Assembly: GCA_951802425.1 (NCBI GenBank)
Contig: OX637799.1
Coordinates: forward strand, 2,790,001 to 2,854,000
DNA length: 64,000 nucleotides
Direction: 5' to 3'
From: Clavaria fumosa
Lineage: Eukaryota; Basidiomycota; Agaricomycetes; Agaricales; Clavariaceae
Below are positions 25,226-37,159 of this stretch, in pieces (position 1 is the stretch's first letter; every line of letters starts with the position of its first letter). The notes under the pieces were generated by a model, which was given only the letters and a program-made list of their open reading frames with translations, had not been told where the DNA came from and searched no databases. The position numbers and the translations under genes are program-made.

Positions 25226-27828
25226 ATGGCTTCTGGCTCTCAGGTTCGAATCCCTGCAATGTCTCAAGAACTTCAAGATTTGTTTTCGTGGTGCCCTCCA
25301 CTTCTCGTCCCACAACCTGGAAAGAAGCTCACGGTTACCGCACGCGAACCCGCGTTCTTCGACAAGCATTTCACCAAACGCCTCATTCTCAAGCAGGTAA
25401 AACATCTTCCCTCGCTTGTCGAAGACATCGCTCAGACTGTGGACGACGTTATAATCAATGCCTCAAATAATGGAATCACGTTGCCACAGCTAACTGTCAG
25501 TGCCTCCTCGTTCGAGCGGAAGGCTTTCAATCTTTTCGACAAAATGTTGGACGAGAAAGCTGTAGCTTCCTACTACGAAAGAACGACTGCTACCTTCTAT
25601 TTACCTATAGCTTCTACCCTCGCGCTTCACCCAAGATCTCCAGAGTGGGACTGCCTGGTCTCGTGGACACAGTCAGCCGATTCAGCTTATGCGATCGCTG
25701 ATGGCTTCCTCCGAGTAGTCTTGGAGACAGAATCTTTGAACAACCCGCGTCTCAAAGCCTTCCGCAAGGAACTGGAGGATTCCATGACGGAAGAAACGCG
25801 TTTAGTTTACCATCGGCTTCAGAGTGATCTTCTGAAGCGTTTTCCAGCCATGGCAACATGGGAAATAAAGAGCCTGGCAGTAGGTCGCGATGACGTGATG
25901 CGCGCAATTCTGAACTTCAAGAATGGCCCATTTAAATGGACTCCGTGCCGAGAACCCAATTGCGAATCGTTGCCCAACCATAGGAAGGCAAAAGCCCGCG
26001 TTCGTGCTGTGGTCGGCGGACCTGATGCGAAGACTACTCCGTGGCGTATTGAGCCTGCAATGGACTTAGGACCTCAAGTGGGAGCATCGGGAAGTAGCTT
26101 TCCCGGTACTGTCACCAGGCCTGCAAAACGCAAGCTAGGCGATGTCAGTGTAGATTCTGAGTATCGCATTCATGAGATATTATTCATCATTCCGCAGGAA
26201 CACTCTACGTTGCCGCTCCCAAGTGGCTCATCGAGACTGCTGCCATCGACGAGCCAACCTACAAGGAGAAGCGATCGTCTAAAGTCATCCATGCCGCCCC
26301 CACCACTACCCGTATTTTCTTCAGCGATCAAAGGCAAACAGAAGGCAGAAAACGTTGAAGACGATGACAAAGACCAAGGCAGTGAAGATTCAGCAGGGGA
26401 TGATGATGTCAATCTCAAGGATGATCCGTCTTATAAAGATAAACCCGAATTAACCGCCCAAGACATAGTTCAACAGGTAAGGAAACATCGATATCGAGCA
26501 GTCTCCATTATGCTGAACTGTTTTGGCGAAGGCATGGGCACAATCTGTACAGAACGACAGTACCATCATTGTTATCCACTCCGGAAACCACGAGGTCATT
26601 GGTGTACGCCATCGAAAAACTCAGACCTTATACGTTTCGGATGTGATTGAGCCGTCGCAATGCCAACCCTTTGCGTACGGAAAACTGCACACTGGCATAT
26701 ATATCGCCGCCATTCAAGACACGATGGATCGCGCAAAACAACACATCGAATCCCTGGATGGCGATCAGGATCCTTCCGATGGTAATCAAGATCCTTCCGA
26801 TGGTGATGAAGGCAATGACGGCAGTGGTAGTCCACCCGAAGGAAGCTCCAGAGGCGGTCGCAGGAACGATGGTGAGGGTGGTCGCAGAGGTGGTAGGGGG
26901 GAGGGGGGAAGTGGTAGGGGTGAGGGGGGAAGTGGTAAACGCCGAAAACTAAGTGAAGCCAAGAGCAGTGGCGGGACGGGAGAAGCCCAGCAGAGAGCCG
27001 CAAATGCAAAGGAAATGACCACTAAGGAGGTGAGTCTTCCTGAGTATCCTAGTGCTATTATCTAACTATCACCAAATTCAGAAAACGTTAGAGCTAGCTT
27101 ACAGCCTCGACGTGGTGCTGCTGTACCTTCAGTATGGCATTTATGATTCGCCCGTACCCTCCACATTCCATCGATCAGCTCAGCCTGCCGTCTCATCCAA
27201 GCAGCAAGTCCCAACCCCACCCTCTTCACCACAAGCCACTCGTTCATTTTGCCTTCAAGACTGTCTTACCATCATCCTTACCTCGGAAATTGGGCATGGC
27301 GCCATTGGCACTGTTCTCCGCGGTACGATGCAAGCAGAGAATTCATCTGGATGCGGACTTGTGGACGTAGCAGTTAAATTAGCACTCAAGCGCTGGCAGC
27401 AGGATGCCCTTCGGCAGGAATACAATATTTATCGTGAACTTCAGTCAAACGGGGTCTCTACAGGGACGACAACACCTTTTGGTTTGTTCGATGATGCCGA
27501 GGGTGGACCTTGTATCCTGGTAATGCCTTATAAGGGTGCTCCACTCCTCAAGAAGCAGGAGCTATCCGTGCCAATTTCTCACCGGTAGGCGAGGTTTTTT
27601 CATGCGAAAGTATATATTTACATTTAAGATAGCAAAGCAGCTCTTGCGGCTCTCAAGTCAATTCACCGTGCTGGGATACTTCATGGCGACATTCGCCGGA
27701 GCAACATCCTTGTAGCTGAGTCTGGACTTACCCTCATAGACTTCAGTCACTCAAGGAAGTGCAATGACTCAGTTGCAAAGGAAAAAGAATATTCCTATCT
27801 CCAATCCTTACTCCTACTTGCCGCGTAA
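25226..27828 (+). CDS. Fungal protein-kinase-like protein (FunK1-like type), copy 2
   Basis: Exons 25226-26476, 26532-27029, 27082-27584 and 27633-27828 give 815 residues, with every splice site at the same place as in copy 1. The kinase motifs (GHGAIGTV, VAVK, HGDIRRSN, DFS) are identical to copy 1. Differences are few: substitutions cluster in the N-terminal region around residues 95-150, and the glycine-rich linker is seven residues longer because one GRGEGGS unit is duplicated. Both copies stay open, so either both are functional or the duplication is very recent. The neighbouring sequence on the left differs completely from copy 1. Confidence 0.75.
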
Positions 27829-27936
27829 TTCACTTTTAGATTGTTATTATAACGCCAACCAAGTACTCTTGCACAGTAGACCCAGTGAACCTTCGTAGAC
27901 AAGATGTGAATCAAAACAAGGTCTGTTATTTTGTAG

Positions 27937-27962
27937 TGTGTGGCGCGCGAATAGTTCGCACA
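27937..27962. promoter_or_regulatory. 26-bp palindromic element, copy 7 (3' of kinase copy 2)
   Basis: Same as copy 5; 109 bp behind the kinase stop codon. Present because it lies inside the duplicated segment. Confidence 0.45.
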
Positions 27963-29324
27963 TACTGTAGGGACACTCCAGTGAATTCTGGTCTAGTTTT
28001 TATATTTGTGAAAGTTTGTCCCACATCCCGTCGATGTGAGCATCAGGACGCACACCACTTGAAAAAGAGTAGTAGCGTCCCAGTTGTCGAGCAGCATGTG
28101 GTTGACCGATCAGAAGCAACAAGTAGCTGCCCATAGTGCTCATTAGTTATCCGCTGAGTAGGAGCCCTTGGATCATGTTGAAAAGCACCATTCCTTTGCC
28201 ACAACCACAAGCATGGAAAGAACCATGGCCTTTTCCGTCCACTGGGCAGATGAGCGGAACAACCACAACAGGGTTATTTGACTGGAGAAAAGCCTCCCCA
28301 CACCGCCAGCAGAGCAGCGAACGGGCCAGTGTAATTCCAGATCCTGCATTCGCAGTGCCGTCAATAACTTCGGAGACGCCAGACCACCGCATTTCCTATA
28401 TTGCGCCAACGATGGCGTACGGCAGAGATTCGACTGCTTCGCAATCGCACAGTGGGTGAACCGCATGGTTGGCCGACACAACAGACGATAAATCCGAAAC
28501 TGTAAACGTAGGCCGATAGCCTGATCTGGGACGTAGGGTTGATGGACTCATGATCACCGCCCTCGACATGCCACATGCTGGGTGCTGTGTTGGTGCCGTA
28601 CAGTGCACCGCGGCGATCATCGCATCATTCTGCCTGTGCCACTGTGTGCAAGATTGGCCTTTTCGTCGTGGAACCCGATGCATGGATGCTTGCGTGACAG
28701 TGGTAGGGGCAGTCCATTATCGGCCCTCGTGTGGTATTAAAAACCATCCAGAAGAGTAGGGTCTGGCGCCGAGACTAAGCAGACCTTATGGCTGTGGTCT
28801 ATGGCCAAGTCGTGCAACTGTCCTGTTGAGATGTGTCTTTTGGCCCAGTAATCTATGCACATGGATAAAGCACATCGCAATGCACTCAACGCACCCCGTG
28901 TCGGGCGCGTTGGATCCTGGTTAGAGGTCCCATTTCATGCCTGATGGCTTGACCAGTATTCAAGCCCATTTGGCATCCTGCGGCCGAAAGGTCTGCCTTA
29001 TGACAGCGTCCCGGCTGTGTAGACACTAGACTCGCACGTGTCCGCGCTCTGGAGCCTAGACAACGCGGTCCCGTTAGGTAGAGCTCGGGCCGTGATTCTC
29101 GTAAAGATAGTCGGGTGTACTGACAAGACTTCAGGCCTCAGGATGTGTTCATAGCATGGTCGCGATGATGGAAAAAACTCACCGCATCACAGCAATATAT
29201 CCCGCTATACATGCGCTGAGGCTACTCTCGCATGGCTGTGTCTCCCTGTTGGTGGAAATAAGGCGGAGCGAAGGTGGTTTCCCGCCCCATGCCCTGTAAA
29301 AGGGGTATGACCGTAAAAGGCAAC

Positions 29325-29820
29325 ATCGGCGTCAAGACAATCCATTCCCCCTTCCCATCATCAAAGCTGGCATAAACGTCGTCAGAACTAGCCCATGTCT
29401 ACAAAGGAAGGAGGGGAGTGGCCATGAAGCTCGTGGACGAAAAGTAAAATAAAAACACCGTTGTAGACTACGTGGGAGGGTGTCAAGAAAGTACAATAAA
29501 ATGGACATAAACGTTACAGCACTGAAAAAAGCAGCAATAAACCGTCCCATTTACTGCGGCTTTCTTCGGCATGTCAGGTGAATAAATAAGAGAAAGGCGT
29601 TTCATCCAGTCCAGTACGAGTGCCCTTCGAAAAGGGGATTATGGCGGGGTGGGATTAGGGCGGCAAACCTGACGTCCGAGCGCTTGTAATTTGATCAAAT
29701 TTTTTCTTCCCCGCATATCGGCTCTCTCTCTCCTCTTCTACACCAATGAGCGTGTCTCATCGACAATGACCCTGCACCGACAAATGGAAACAACTTGGCG
29801 CCCTCGTGTTACGAGCAGGC
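29325..29820. other. Gene-free stretch, probable 3' region of next gene
   Basis: No supported gene. Likely holds the 3' untranslated region of the minus-strand gene that ends at 29821. Confidence 0.4.
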
Positions 29821-30300
29821 TCATCTCGGGGGATAAGTGGCCGGAAGGGGTGCCAACGTCACTTCAGACGCAGACGCGGACGCGGCCGGCAAAGGAGACT
29901 CGGAAGCAGATGCAGACGGCAAAGGAGATGCAGGAGCAGGCGTAGGGGAAGGTGGCGCGGGTGGAGGGTTGGGGAGCGCTGCCTGCATCGGGGTGTTCCT
30001 GAGTATGTGCCTCACCCAAGCCATGACATTCTCGACGCGGCTCAGATTCTGTGCGGGGGGCACTACGGGGACGACGGCGTCTGGGGCCTCGAAGTGGGCA
30101 TCGAACCAAGCGTTGATTTGGTCCAAATAACAAAAGATTAAGGAGACCGCACAGAAGATAACTGCGAGTATCTAATCAAACGCGAAGAGACGTAGGAGAA
30201 GTCGCTCACTAATGAAGATGAGAATATAACCGAAGACTCGAGGCGAGATGTTGGTGGCCTGCTTCGTAGGTTCGACGGCCTTAACGGCCGCTGGAGCCAT
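29821..30300 (-). CDS. Small single-helix membrane protein, unknown family
   Basis: Two exons, 30210-30300 and 29821-30161, give 143 residues. The intron (30162-30209, 48 nt, GTGAGC to CGCAG) joins a hydrophobic stretch in frame: VFGYILIF then IIIFCAVSLIFCYL, one transmembrane helix at about residues 24-45. Behind it comes a short region rich in aromatic and acidic residues (DQINAWFDAHFEAPD), then a proline/serine/alanine-rich tail. There is no cleavable signal peptide. The protein looks like a conserved small fungal membrane protein, but I do not recognise the family. It is the first gene outside the duplicated array. Confidence 0.6.
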
Positions 30301-32750
30301 CAGGGAAGATGGATCGTGAGCAAGAGATGCTCTTCGCAGAATTGCGGAGGGCAGGTTATGAAGGAGGGGGTGTGAGGGAGCTTTTCTTAGAGGAACAGAG
30401 GGTTTACAGGATTTCAGAATTGCGGAATTGCGGTGAAAAATGCGGTATCCTTCGCCTTTTGCTTTTCTCTCATCTCGCGGATGCCCAAGCTCGCCTATGT
30501 ACAAGTCTCCAGCCAGGAGAAAGACGAGAGAATTACGCAGCACATGTCGGGAGTGGCGTGGGCGCGATTTTCTCCGCGTTGTTGTGATAACTACGTGATG
30601 AAAAGTTAAATAAATAAACAGAAAAGGAACATCAACGCACGTTGACAGCACAGGCGGCTCCCCAAGCGCCCTTGAGTCAAACTTTTCACACCACACCGCC
30701 CCTAAAAATTTCCCGTGTAAGCGACATGAGTACCTGGGCCGAGAATCGCCGTTTTGCGCCACGAGGTTGCCGCCCGACACTAGGCAAGGTAGGAAAGAGC
30801 CATCCGACACTGGCCTGGGAGAGGAGGGATAAAGAATTATCCGCATATGAGAGCCAATTTCAGCGTCGGCTAATCTGTTTTCGACTTCTGATTGGACCCG
30901 TCGTCACCTAATCTCGCTGCACGCCCTGGCTGGTCTTTGTGTTGTGCTTTCGGCGGTGAATGCGAGCTTCGGAGCAAACCGACGTCACCGAGCCCTCGCA
31001 AGAAGCGTGCCGAGTACGGCGTTACCTCTTCATTTCGCCCCATCAAAGATGCATCTGTATCAACCCTTCGAACACCTCAAAGCGCCAAGTTGAGCGTCCA
31101 GTTCGAGTCGCTTAGCTGCAAGGTTGCAAGCAAGCACGCGGCAGTCACGTGCGGTGGCACTGGCAACCGACGCGTCAGTCCTTCATATTCATCATTACAC
31201 AAAATGAACGGGATCTCTCATTTTTTTCCCGGAGGTGATGGAGTGTGATGGATCAACTCGGGGATCAGGGGTATGTCCATCAACTCCCTCAGAAACTGTC
31301 CCTATAATTTATTCATGGCGTGCAGTACATCCACCCCATTGCGTCAGTCAACCTGAGTACCAGTAGTCACGTCTCCTGCCCATCCGACGAGGGAAAATGA
31401 GGCCGAAATTCCAGCACTAGCGCATTAACAGCACTCAGGTCGCGCAGCACAAGAATTTTTTTATGGGTTTAAAAAAACTCGGGGTACTCTACTCCCGAAC
31501 GACCCTGCGCGTTGCCGTGATGGCTGCGGCTACTACCATCGAAGTTGCATACGAAACACGCAAAAAAATAGAAATGGGGGTACAACGCGCAAGACCCGAG
31601 CCGTGCGGGAGGTGTTTGTTGCGCCTCTGCTGTCAACTGTCAGCCAGGCAGACGGCCAAGGCGCGTCAGGACCGCTGTACCGCATGTCGTGGTCAATAAG
31701 CCAGGGAACGGTTTTTCTTTTCTCCTCCACCCGACTCTTTCCGTCCCAGTTATAGAGAAATCCCCATTTGGCGAAGTGGGTTTGGGGCACCCATGTTGTG
31801 CTGTTGCCGACTGATGTCGTTTGTAAAATTGTTCAAAGGATAAGGGTCAGGAACGCGCACAGACACGCCCCTGGTGGCGCGAATACATAGTCCGAGGCCG
31901 CATCACGGCGCTCAGCGCCCACAAGGGTCGTACGGTATGACATGCTCCACAATCACGCGAGCGAGTAACCCCTGTCCCAAGTGGCATGGCACACGCGTGG
32001 AAAAGGTGTGATATCGAGGCGAGCGAGAAGTACGATACATCATATTTGATTCAAAGGAATGGAAAAGGCAGGTTGGAAAGGGAGGTTGAAAGGAATGAAA
32101 AAAGGGAAAAGGCGAAAGTAAGTAAGGGGAGACGTCAGTCATCCCATGTGGACTTTCTCTATTCTACAGTTTGGGGTATGCTTGGATATAGGTGATCCTT
32201 GTCCACCACAATACAGTAAGAGATAGAGAGGATTAATTAACGATCAGGAAGAAAAGAAGAGGGAGATTAAGGAAGAAAGAAGGATATGCCTGAGCGAACG
32301 ACGCGTCGATGTGGCCGGTAGTGCGCGTATAAAACAAATGCCATCGCGAGCGGAGAAAAAAACCTCTCTCACCACCAGCCAGAGGCAATGAAAAGCCATC
32401 TCCCTCTCGATAGAAGTAAAGGATAAACCAAGGGTTCGAAATGTAGGAAACATAAAACCAGTGACGGACGAGCCTCAAAAGGAGGTGGAAACCAACCGGT
32501 CGAAATCGTGGAGAAAGCGTCGGAAAGCATCAGACTTCGTCATCGTCGTCTTCATTCATCACTACCGTCGGCCCGATGGTCAAAAGACAATTGGGCAGCC
32601 AGTACGGAAGTGCGCGTTCGAGATGAAACCATTTACGCGTGCGCCGTGAGCCGATACGCAACACCTCATGCCATCTGAGGCATGGGTGTGCGATGCGAGA
32701 AAGACAATCCCCGGTATCTCGGACGTCGGAGGGATTGAGATGTCGCTGGT
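30301..32750. other. 2.4-kb stretch without a recognised gene
   Basis: Only short open frames with low-information translations are seen on both strands. No conserved motif, RNA gene or repeat shared with the rest of the window was found, except that the last about 100 bases resemble the tail of the membrane-protein family. Confidence 0.4.
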
Positions 32751-32752
32751 GA

Positions 32753-33562
32753 TCAGCAAGGAGAAACCTTGTAAGGGTGGACTTCGCTCATGTGTGCAGG
32801 TGCCCATAGCCGGGACGACGAAGATGCGGAGGGGGGCGGAGGGGGCGGAGGGGGAGGAGGAGAAAATGAACCGGGAACGAGGTAGGGGCTAGAGATGATG
32901 AGGGGCACACGCATCCGCTCGTGCATTTCGTACGACTCGAGAGGCCCGCCGTCGTTGCTGCAATCGGACACCAGGAGGGAGGGGGGACGTGTGCGTGCCA
33001 CCGGCAGCAGGGGTGCGGGCGACGGGGCCCGTGAGGAAGGCCCAGTGCCAGAGTATCGGGGGCGCGAGGGCGAGCTGCGGCGCTGCTGGTACTGCTGGTA
33101 CTGCTGGTACTGCTGGTGCTGCTGGTGCTGCTGGTACTGCTGGTAGCCGGGATTTGTGGTAGGAGGGGCGGTGATGGGACGGCGCAGGGTGTGTACGGCG
33201 TCAAGGACTCCGCAGATGATGCTGAGGGCAAATAGAGCGATCCGGTGTCGGATGCGAGTGCGTAACGAGCGGTCCGGGTGGGCTACTTCGTCACGATGGT
33301 GGGTGCGCAGGTTGTCAAAGAAGTTGTGGATACGATTGAGGTTGTAGAAGGAGAACACAACAACGACGAAAAGGACTGCGGAGTGGAACCGCTCGATTAG
33401 CGACAAGCGAAGGAGGGGGGAAGGGGGGAGGGGGGAGGGGCATAGCGTGCAGAAAGAGAAAGAAGAAGGGGGAGGAAGGTGCTTACCTAGGAAAACGACG
33501 ATGCCCACCATGGTGTGGGGAGAGACACCCGTAGCGGGGCCTGGATCTGCCGTGACGACCAT
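32753..33562 (-). CDS. Two-helix membrane protein, unknown family (intact member)
   Basis: Exons 33487-33562 and 32753-33375 give 232 residues. The start is the ATG before VVTADPGPATGV. The 111-nt intron begins GTAAGC and ends CCGCAG. Hydrophobic segments: MVGIVVFLVLFVVVVFSF at about residues 18-35, formed across the splice, and IALFALSIICGVLDAV at about 70-85. A basic loop (RTHHRDEVAHPDRSLRTRIR) lies between them. The C-terminal half is low complexity: QQY/QQH repeats, serine/proline and a proline run. Three broken copies lie at 1-520, 11110-11900 and 23249-23970. The end may be misjudged, since another frame downstream (GFSLLITSDISIPPT) is also conserved among copies and could be a third exon. 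Confidence 0.5.
   Translation of the reverse strand: MVVTADPGPATGVSPHTMVGIVVFLGKHLPPPSSFSFCTLCPSPLPPSPLLRLSLIERFHSAVLFVVVVFSFYNLNRIHNFFDNLRTHHRDEVAHPDRSLRTRIRHRIALFALSIICGVLDAVHTLRRPITAPPTTNPGYQQYQQHQQHQQYQQYQQYQQRRSSPSRPRYSGTGPSSRAPSPAPLLPVARTRPPSLLVSDCSNDGGPLESYEMHERMRVPLIISSPYLVPGSFSPPPPPPPPPPSASSSSRLWAPAHMSEVHPYKVSPC
33083..33145. repeat. 9-bp minisatellite inside membrane-protein gene
   Basis: About seven units of CTGCTGGTA/G on the plus strand. On the coding (minus) strand they encode tandem tripeptides of the type YQQ/HQQ. The unit is missing from the broken copies of the gene. Confidence 0.85.
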
Positions 33563-33659
33563 GTTGAGGAAATGGCTGTGGACGTCAGTGCTCGATAGTG
33601 GAGAAGAGGACAAGCAAATGAAAAAGCCGGAGCGCAGCTACGATGTTATAAGAAAGGGA

Positions 33660-35305
33660 GTAAAAATGGTGTAAAGGCAAAATCGTGGCTGAAGATCCTT
33701 TTAAAGCGGTGGCCTATTTATAGTCGACCTTGGGGGGCGGGGAGGGGGGGGGGAGATTGACGAGGGCTGTACGACATTTTGCCCTCTTATTTCTTCGCCC
33801 ATGCGAAGCGAACAGAAGAAGGGCAAAAGGCGCTGGAAGTCCCTGTGTGGAAGTTCGTCAACGCCCAGATCTGCTGTGTGTGCATCAGGCAACTTACAAT
33901 GGTAAAGATGATCCCTGGTATTATGTCGGGTCGTTGAGCCATCCGTCTCTGCGTTTAGTGTCTGCATCCTCCAGCTATCGAGATTATCAACTGAGGCGTT
34001 GTGGGTGCCAGTGAAGATAGAACCAGTTCGGTGTGCAATATCTCCGTGCGGTGGAGGTCGTCAGCAGACCAACAAACCCCCCGAATTCACTCGACTGTCC
34101 CGTGTTCATCATCAGTCGCGCTGACCACGTTTCAAAAACACTTGGAATATGCTGACTTCCGCAGTGAGGAACAGCAGTGGGTTGATGCAACGTCGATGGG
34201 CAAAGCTTGCGGCTGAAAGCCTGAAACGATCTCGCGTCCTCAACTCCAGTATTCCCATCTGGAAACTAGCTGCGCTTCCAATTGTACTACGGAATAGGGT
34301 AGACGCAATTGTGCCACTAATTCCCGACCGCCATGACCCCGAAGGGCTTGGCCTGCCCCGGTCATCATGCCAGTGAGTAGACTAGATCTACTGTGCCGCT
34401 GATTCATCAGCACTCCCGTCAGGGGGCGGTACTGCTACGGGTACGCCAAGAACGACGATCGTCTATGAAAAATTGCTGTATTCTACCGCATTTTCGCATT
34501 TCTTATACATCCATCCTTGGGGCCGGTACTTCCGGATAAGCAGGGACGGAACACAGGAATGTGCAATCGGGTGCGCGTCTAGGACCACGCGCGAAACGCA
34601 TGAAGCTCGTCGTCGTGCTTCGCAATGGTAAAAACGGAAGAGAGAAAGGGCAGTCAAAGCAAGATGACGATGATGACGATGACGATGCTGTCCAGAGTGG
34701 AGTTGTGACCGACGCAAGCTGTCTCGACGTGCGCGCACGTTCGTGGTTCTTTCTGAGCGAGAGCGAAGTGGTGCCGTTTGGCCTCATTTTTTTCTCCACT
34801 GGCAGGAGGAGGCCAACGGGCCCGCGGCGAGCTTGGCGAGATCCTGTCTCAGCGAGCACATGCCACGGGCGCCAAAAGATTTCCATAAACGTCGACTTCT
34901 GCTAAAGGTCTACAGGCAGGCAAAAAGGCAGTGCTCAAAGCAACACTGCACTTCTCGCCACTGTCCAGGCCATCCGCAAGGACACACGCGGTCGTCGTTG
35001 CCAAGGAAGGTTCTGCTCTCTCGTAGGCACATAACTCAATCCATTATGTCATCAATTTAAGCGGGGGAGACGGGAGTTGGACCAGAACAACTACTATACC
35101 GCTCGATACGCCCGAGTTATTCTTGCATTTGTGAGTTCGGGTGGGCAGGTCCGGAGAAAGTCGACTGTAGAACGGTTAGTCCGGAAGCTTGGAAGTACGA
35201 GGGTGACGATGCCATGTCATCCGACTGGAGGGCGGCGTAATATCGGAAAAAGGCATTCCGTGGCAAAAATAGCAAGCGCCCGTTTGGTCCGTCGCAATAA
35301 CAATT
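33660..35305. repeat. Upstream flank of membrane-protein gene (source copy of a duplication)
   Basis: Matches 11950-13155 with small indels; the first about 100 bases also match 24050-24140. About 465 bp at 34442-34905 are present only here. Open stretches such as SSIPIWKLAALPIVLRNRVD (34240-34300) are shared by both copies, but no gene model could be built. Confidence 0.65.
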
Positions 35306-37159
35306 GCCAGAAGGTTCCAGCGATCACCGCAAAGAGCGGCCAAGAAAAATGACAAAGACCCAATGCGACTCATGTGTACGCCACCAAAAGCGGCACACCT
35401 TCGGGAAGAGCAGACGAAAAAGCCGGTGGCGTCATGGGATAGACTGCGGAGTGGGCCGATGGTGGATGGATGCACAGCTCAACTCTGCGTGTGGTATGTC
35501 TTGGTTCTCTTGAGAAGGTTCTGATGGGGAGGGAAGCGGGGCACGCGCCCGTTGTCGTACCGTGTGGCGAAAGCCTGGATAGGATGTTTTGCCGGTCTCC
35601 ATGTGTATTTCTGCCTTTGTGGGGGAGATACACGCGCTCGGCGCGTGACACAAATTCCAGAGAACACCTGGCCAACTGGTAAGCTAGTCCGCGTCGCGGC
35701 CGCATGGTGGCGCTAATCGACGCGTTTGGTAGGAATGCAGCATCTCAGGCCTCAGGTATTGCCTTGCCTATGGGGCGGTGCGTAGCCCGGCTTTGAGCAG
35801 CAGGACAGCTTCGTGGTTAGGCGCTCCTCGCGAGTCTCTTGCGGTAAGGACAACCAACCGCGGAAGAGTGGCTATGCTGAAAACTCGTGACTTGTGGCGC
35901 TGACAGAGATCGCGGTGTGGAGCCAACGCGCAGTGCATCATCCGTTGACGCTATTCCATCTCCTCCAGAACGACTCTGGCTGTAAAGGGCGCCTAGGCAC
36001 TTTTGATTGTTCTCACTATCCGCAGTGCTATGCTTTTCCAAATGTTCTTGGTGCCGTGGCCTGTGTCCGAGACCACCGTTCTCCGAAAGGAAAAGAAAAT
36101 GGTACAGACGCGCATGATCGTAGAGCTCGCGGGTGTTTCAAGCGCGTATGCTGTGCCAGGGTATCAGCAGAGATATGATCCCCGACATCAAAGCACAAGG
36201 CCCGAAGGCGTGCTTGTCACCTTACCCTGTAGGTGCTGCTATACCAGCATGATGGCTTGTTCTCATTGGGTTTACTGTACCCGTCGGCATGTTCGGTCAG
36301 CAGCGCCTAGAAACTACCCGCCTATGTATGCACCCTAAACCCTTCCGGTGATCGCACCCCTCCCTCAGTTCGCTCAGACGAGGGGGCCCCTCTATCGACA
36401 CGCTACCTTCTCTCTTTTGCCCTTCTTCGATTACTCGCACAAAAACGTGTTCACTGAGACACATGGGTCGGCTTTTCCCCTTTCCAACCCTTCCGAGGGC
36501 CAGATACCCCGGTCAGCTCGGCGGGGGTTAGACAATGGACGGCTCCGAGATGCGCGTTTTTCCCACATTCGCCCCAAGCACAGCAGCACCCCCCAGTGAT
36601 CGTATTGCATCACAGACCCAAACGCGTAACCCAAATCAAGGGGATGATCATGATGGAGCTCAGGTTGGTGGCGATGAGAAGCGGGACCGGCGTCGTGACA
36701 GCCCGTCGAATTCTTGCTGCGCTCTTCCGGCCCCGAGTCGCCAAGCGCACGAGGCGCTGCTACTGTGGCCCAGAATTTATTAATAAAACGTTCGGCCGAG
36801 TGTATTGGAGACTTAGGATCATCCAGACTTTTGCAATGCTTACCAGAAACAGCGCCTGTGAGGATACGCAGTTCTGGGGCCATTCAAGCATACTGTACTG
36901 TTTTAGACGGTTATAGTTCAGCGCGTCAGCCATCGAGAGACTTTTACGCTGCAGCTTTGCGGGTGAAATATACATTTTGAATCCATGCTCTATTCTCATG
37001 TCCCTTGGCCGGAAGTAGAAGGTGGCTGTGCATCAAAATGATCCGTGCTGACCGTAGCTCCATCCTGCCAGTGGTGGACGACTACAACAGGACTGTACCG
37101 CGAACTCCCAGGGCTGGCACATCTATCATCCCATCCAGAATACCACCGAGAACGCCGCG
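35306..37159. other. 1.9-kb stretch without a recognised gene
   Basis: No motif-bearing reading frame, RNA gene or repeat was recognised. The right end presumably holds the ALG11 promoter. Confidence 0.4.

Larger units (their letters stand above)
25196..29324. repeat. Segmental duplication carrying kinase-like gene, copy 2 (4.1 kb)
   Basis: Partner of 15816-19985. It ends before the AAA ATPase fragment that follows copy 1, so only the left part of block R2 was included. Confidence 0.9.

Noticed and set aside
30172..30846. 224-codon minus-strand open frame covering the start of the small membrane protein.
   Set aside because: Only the part from the ATG at 30300 joins in frame to the conserved second exon; the upstream part looks like untranslated leader.
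33083..33145. Regular repeat considered as a CRISPR-like array.
   Set aside because: It is a 9-bp coding minisatellite (glutamine-rich) without spacers, in a eukaryotic gene.
34561..34905. Open frame with an aspartate run in the 465-bp unique segment.
   Set aside because: Low-complexity translation, no motif, absent from the duplicated copy; not enough to call a gene.
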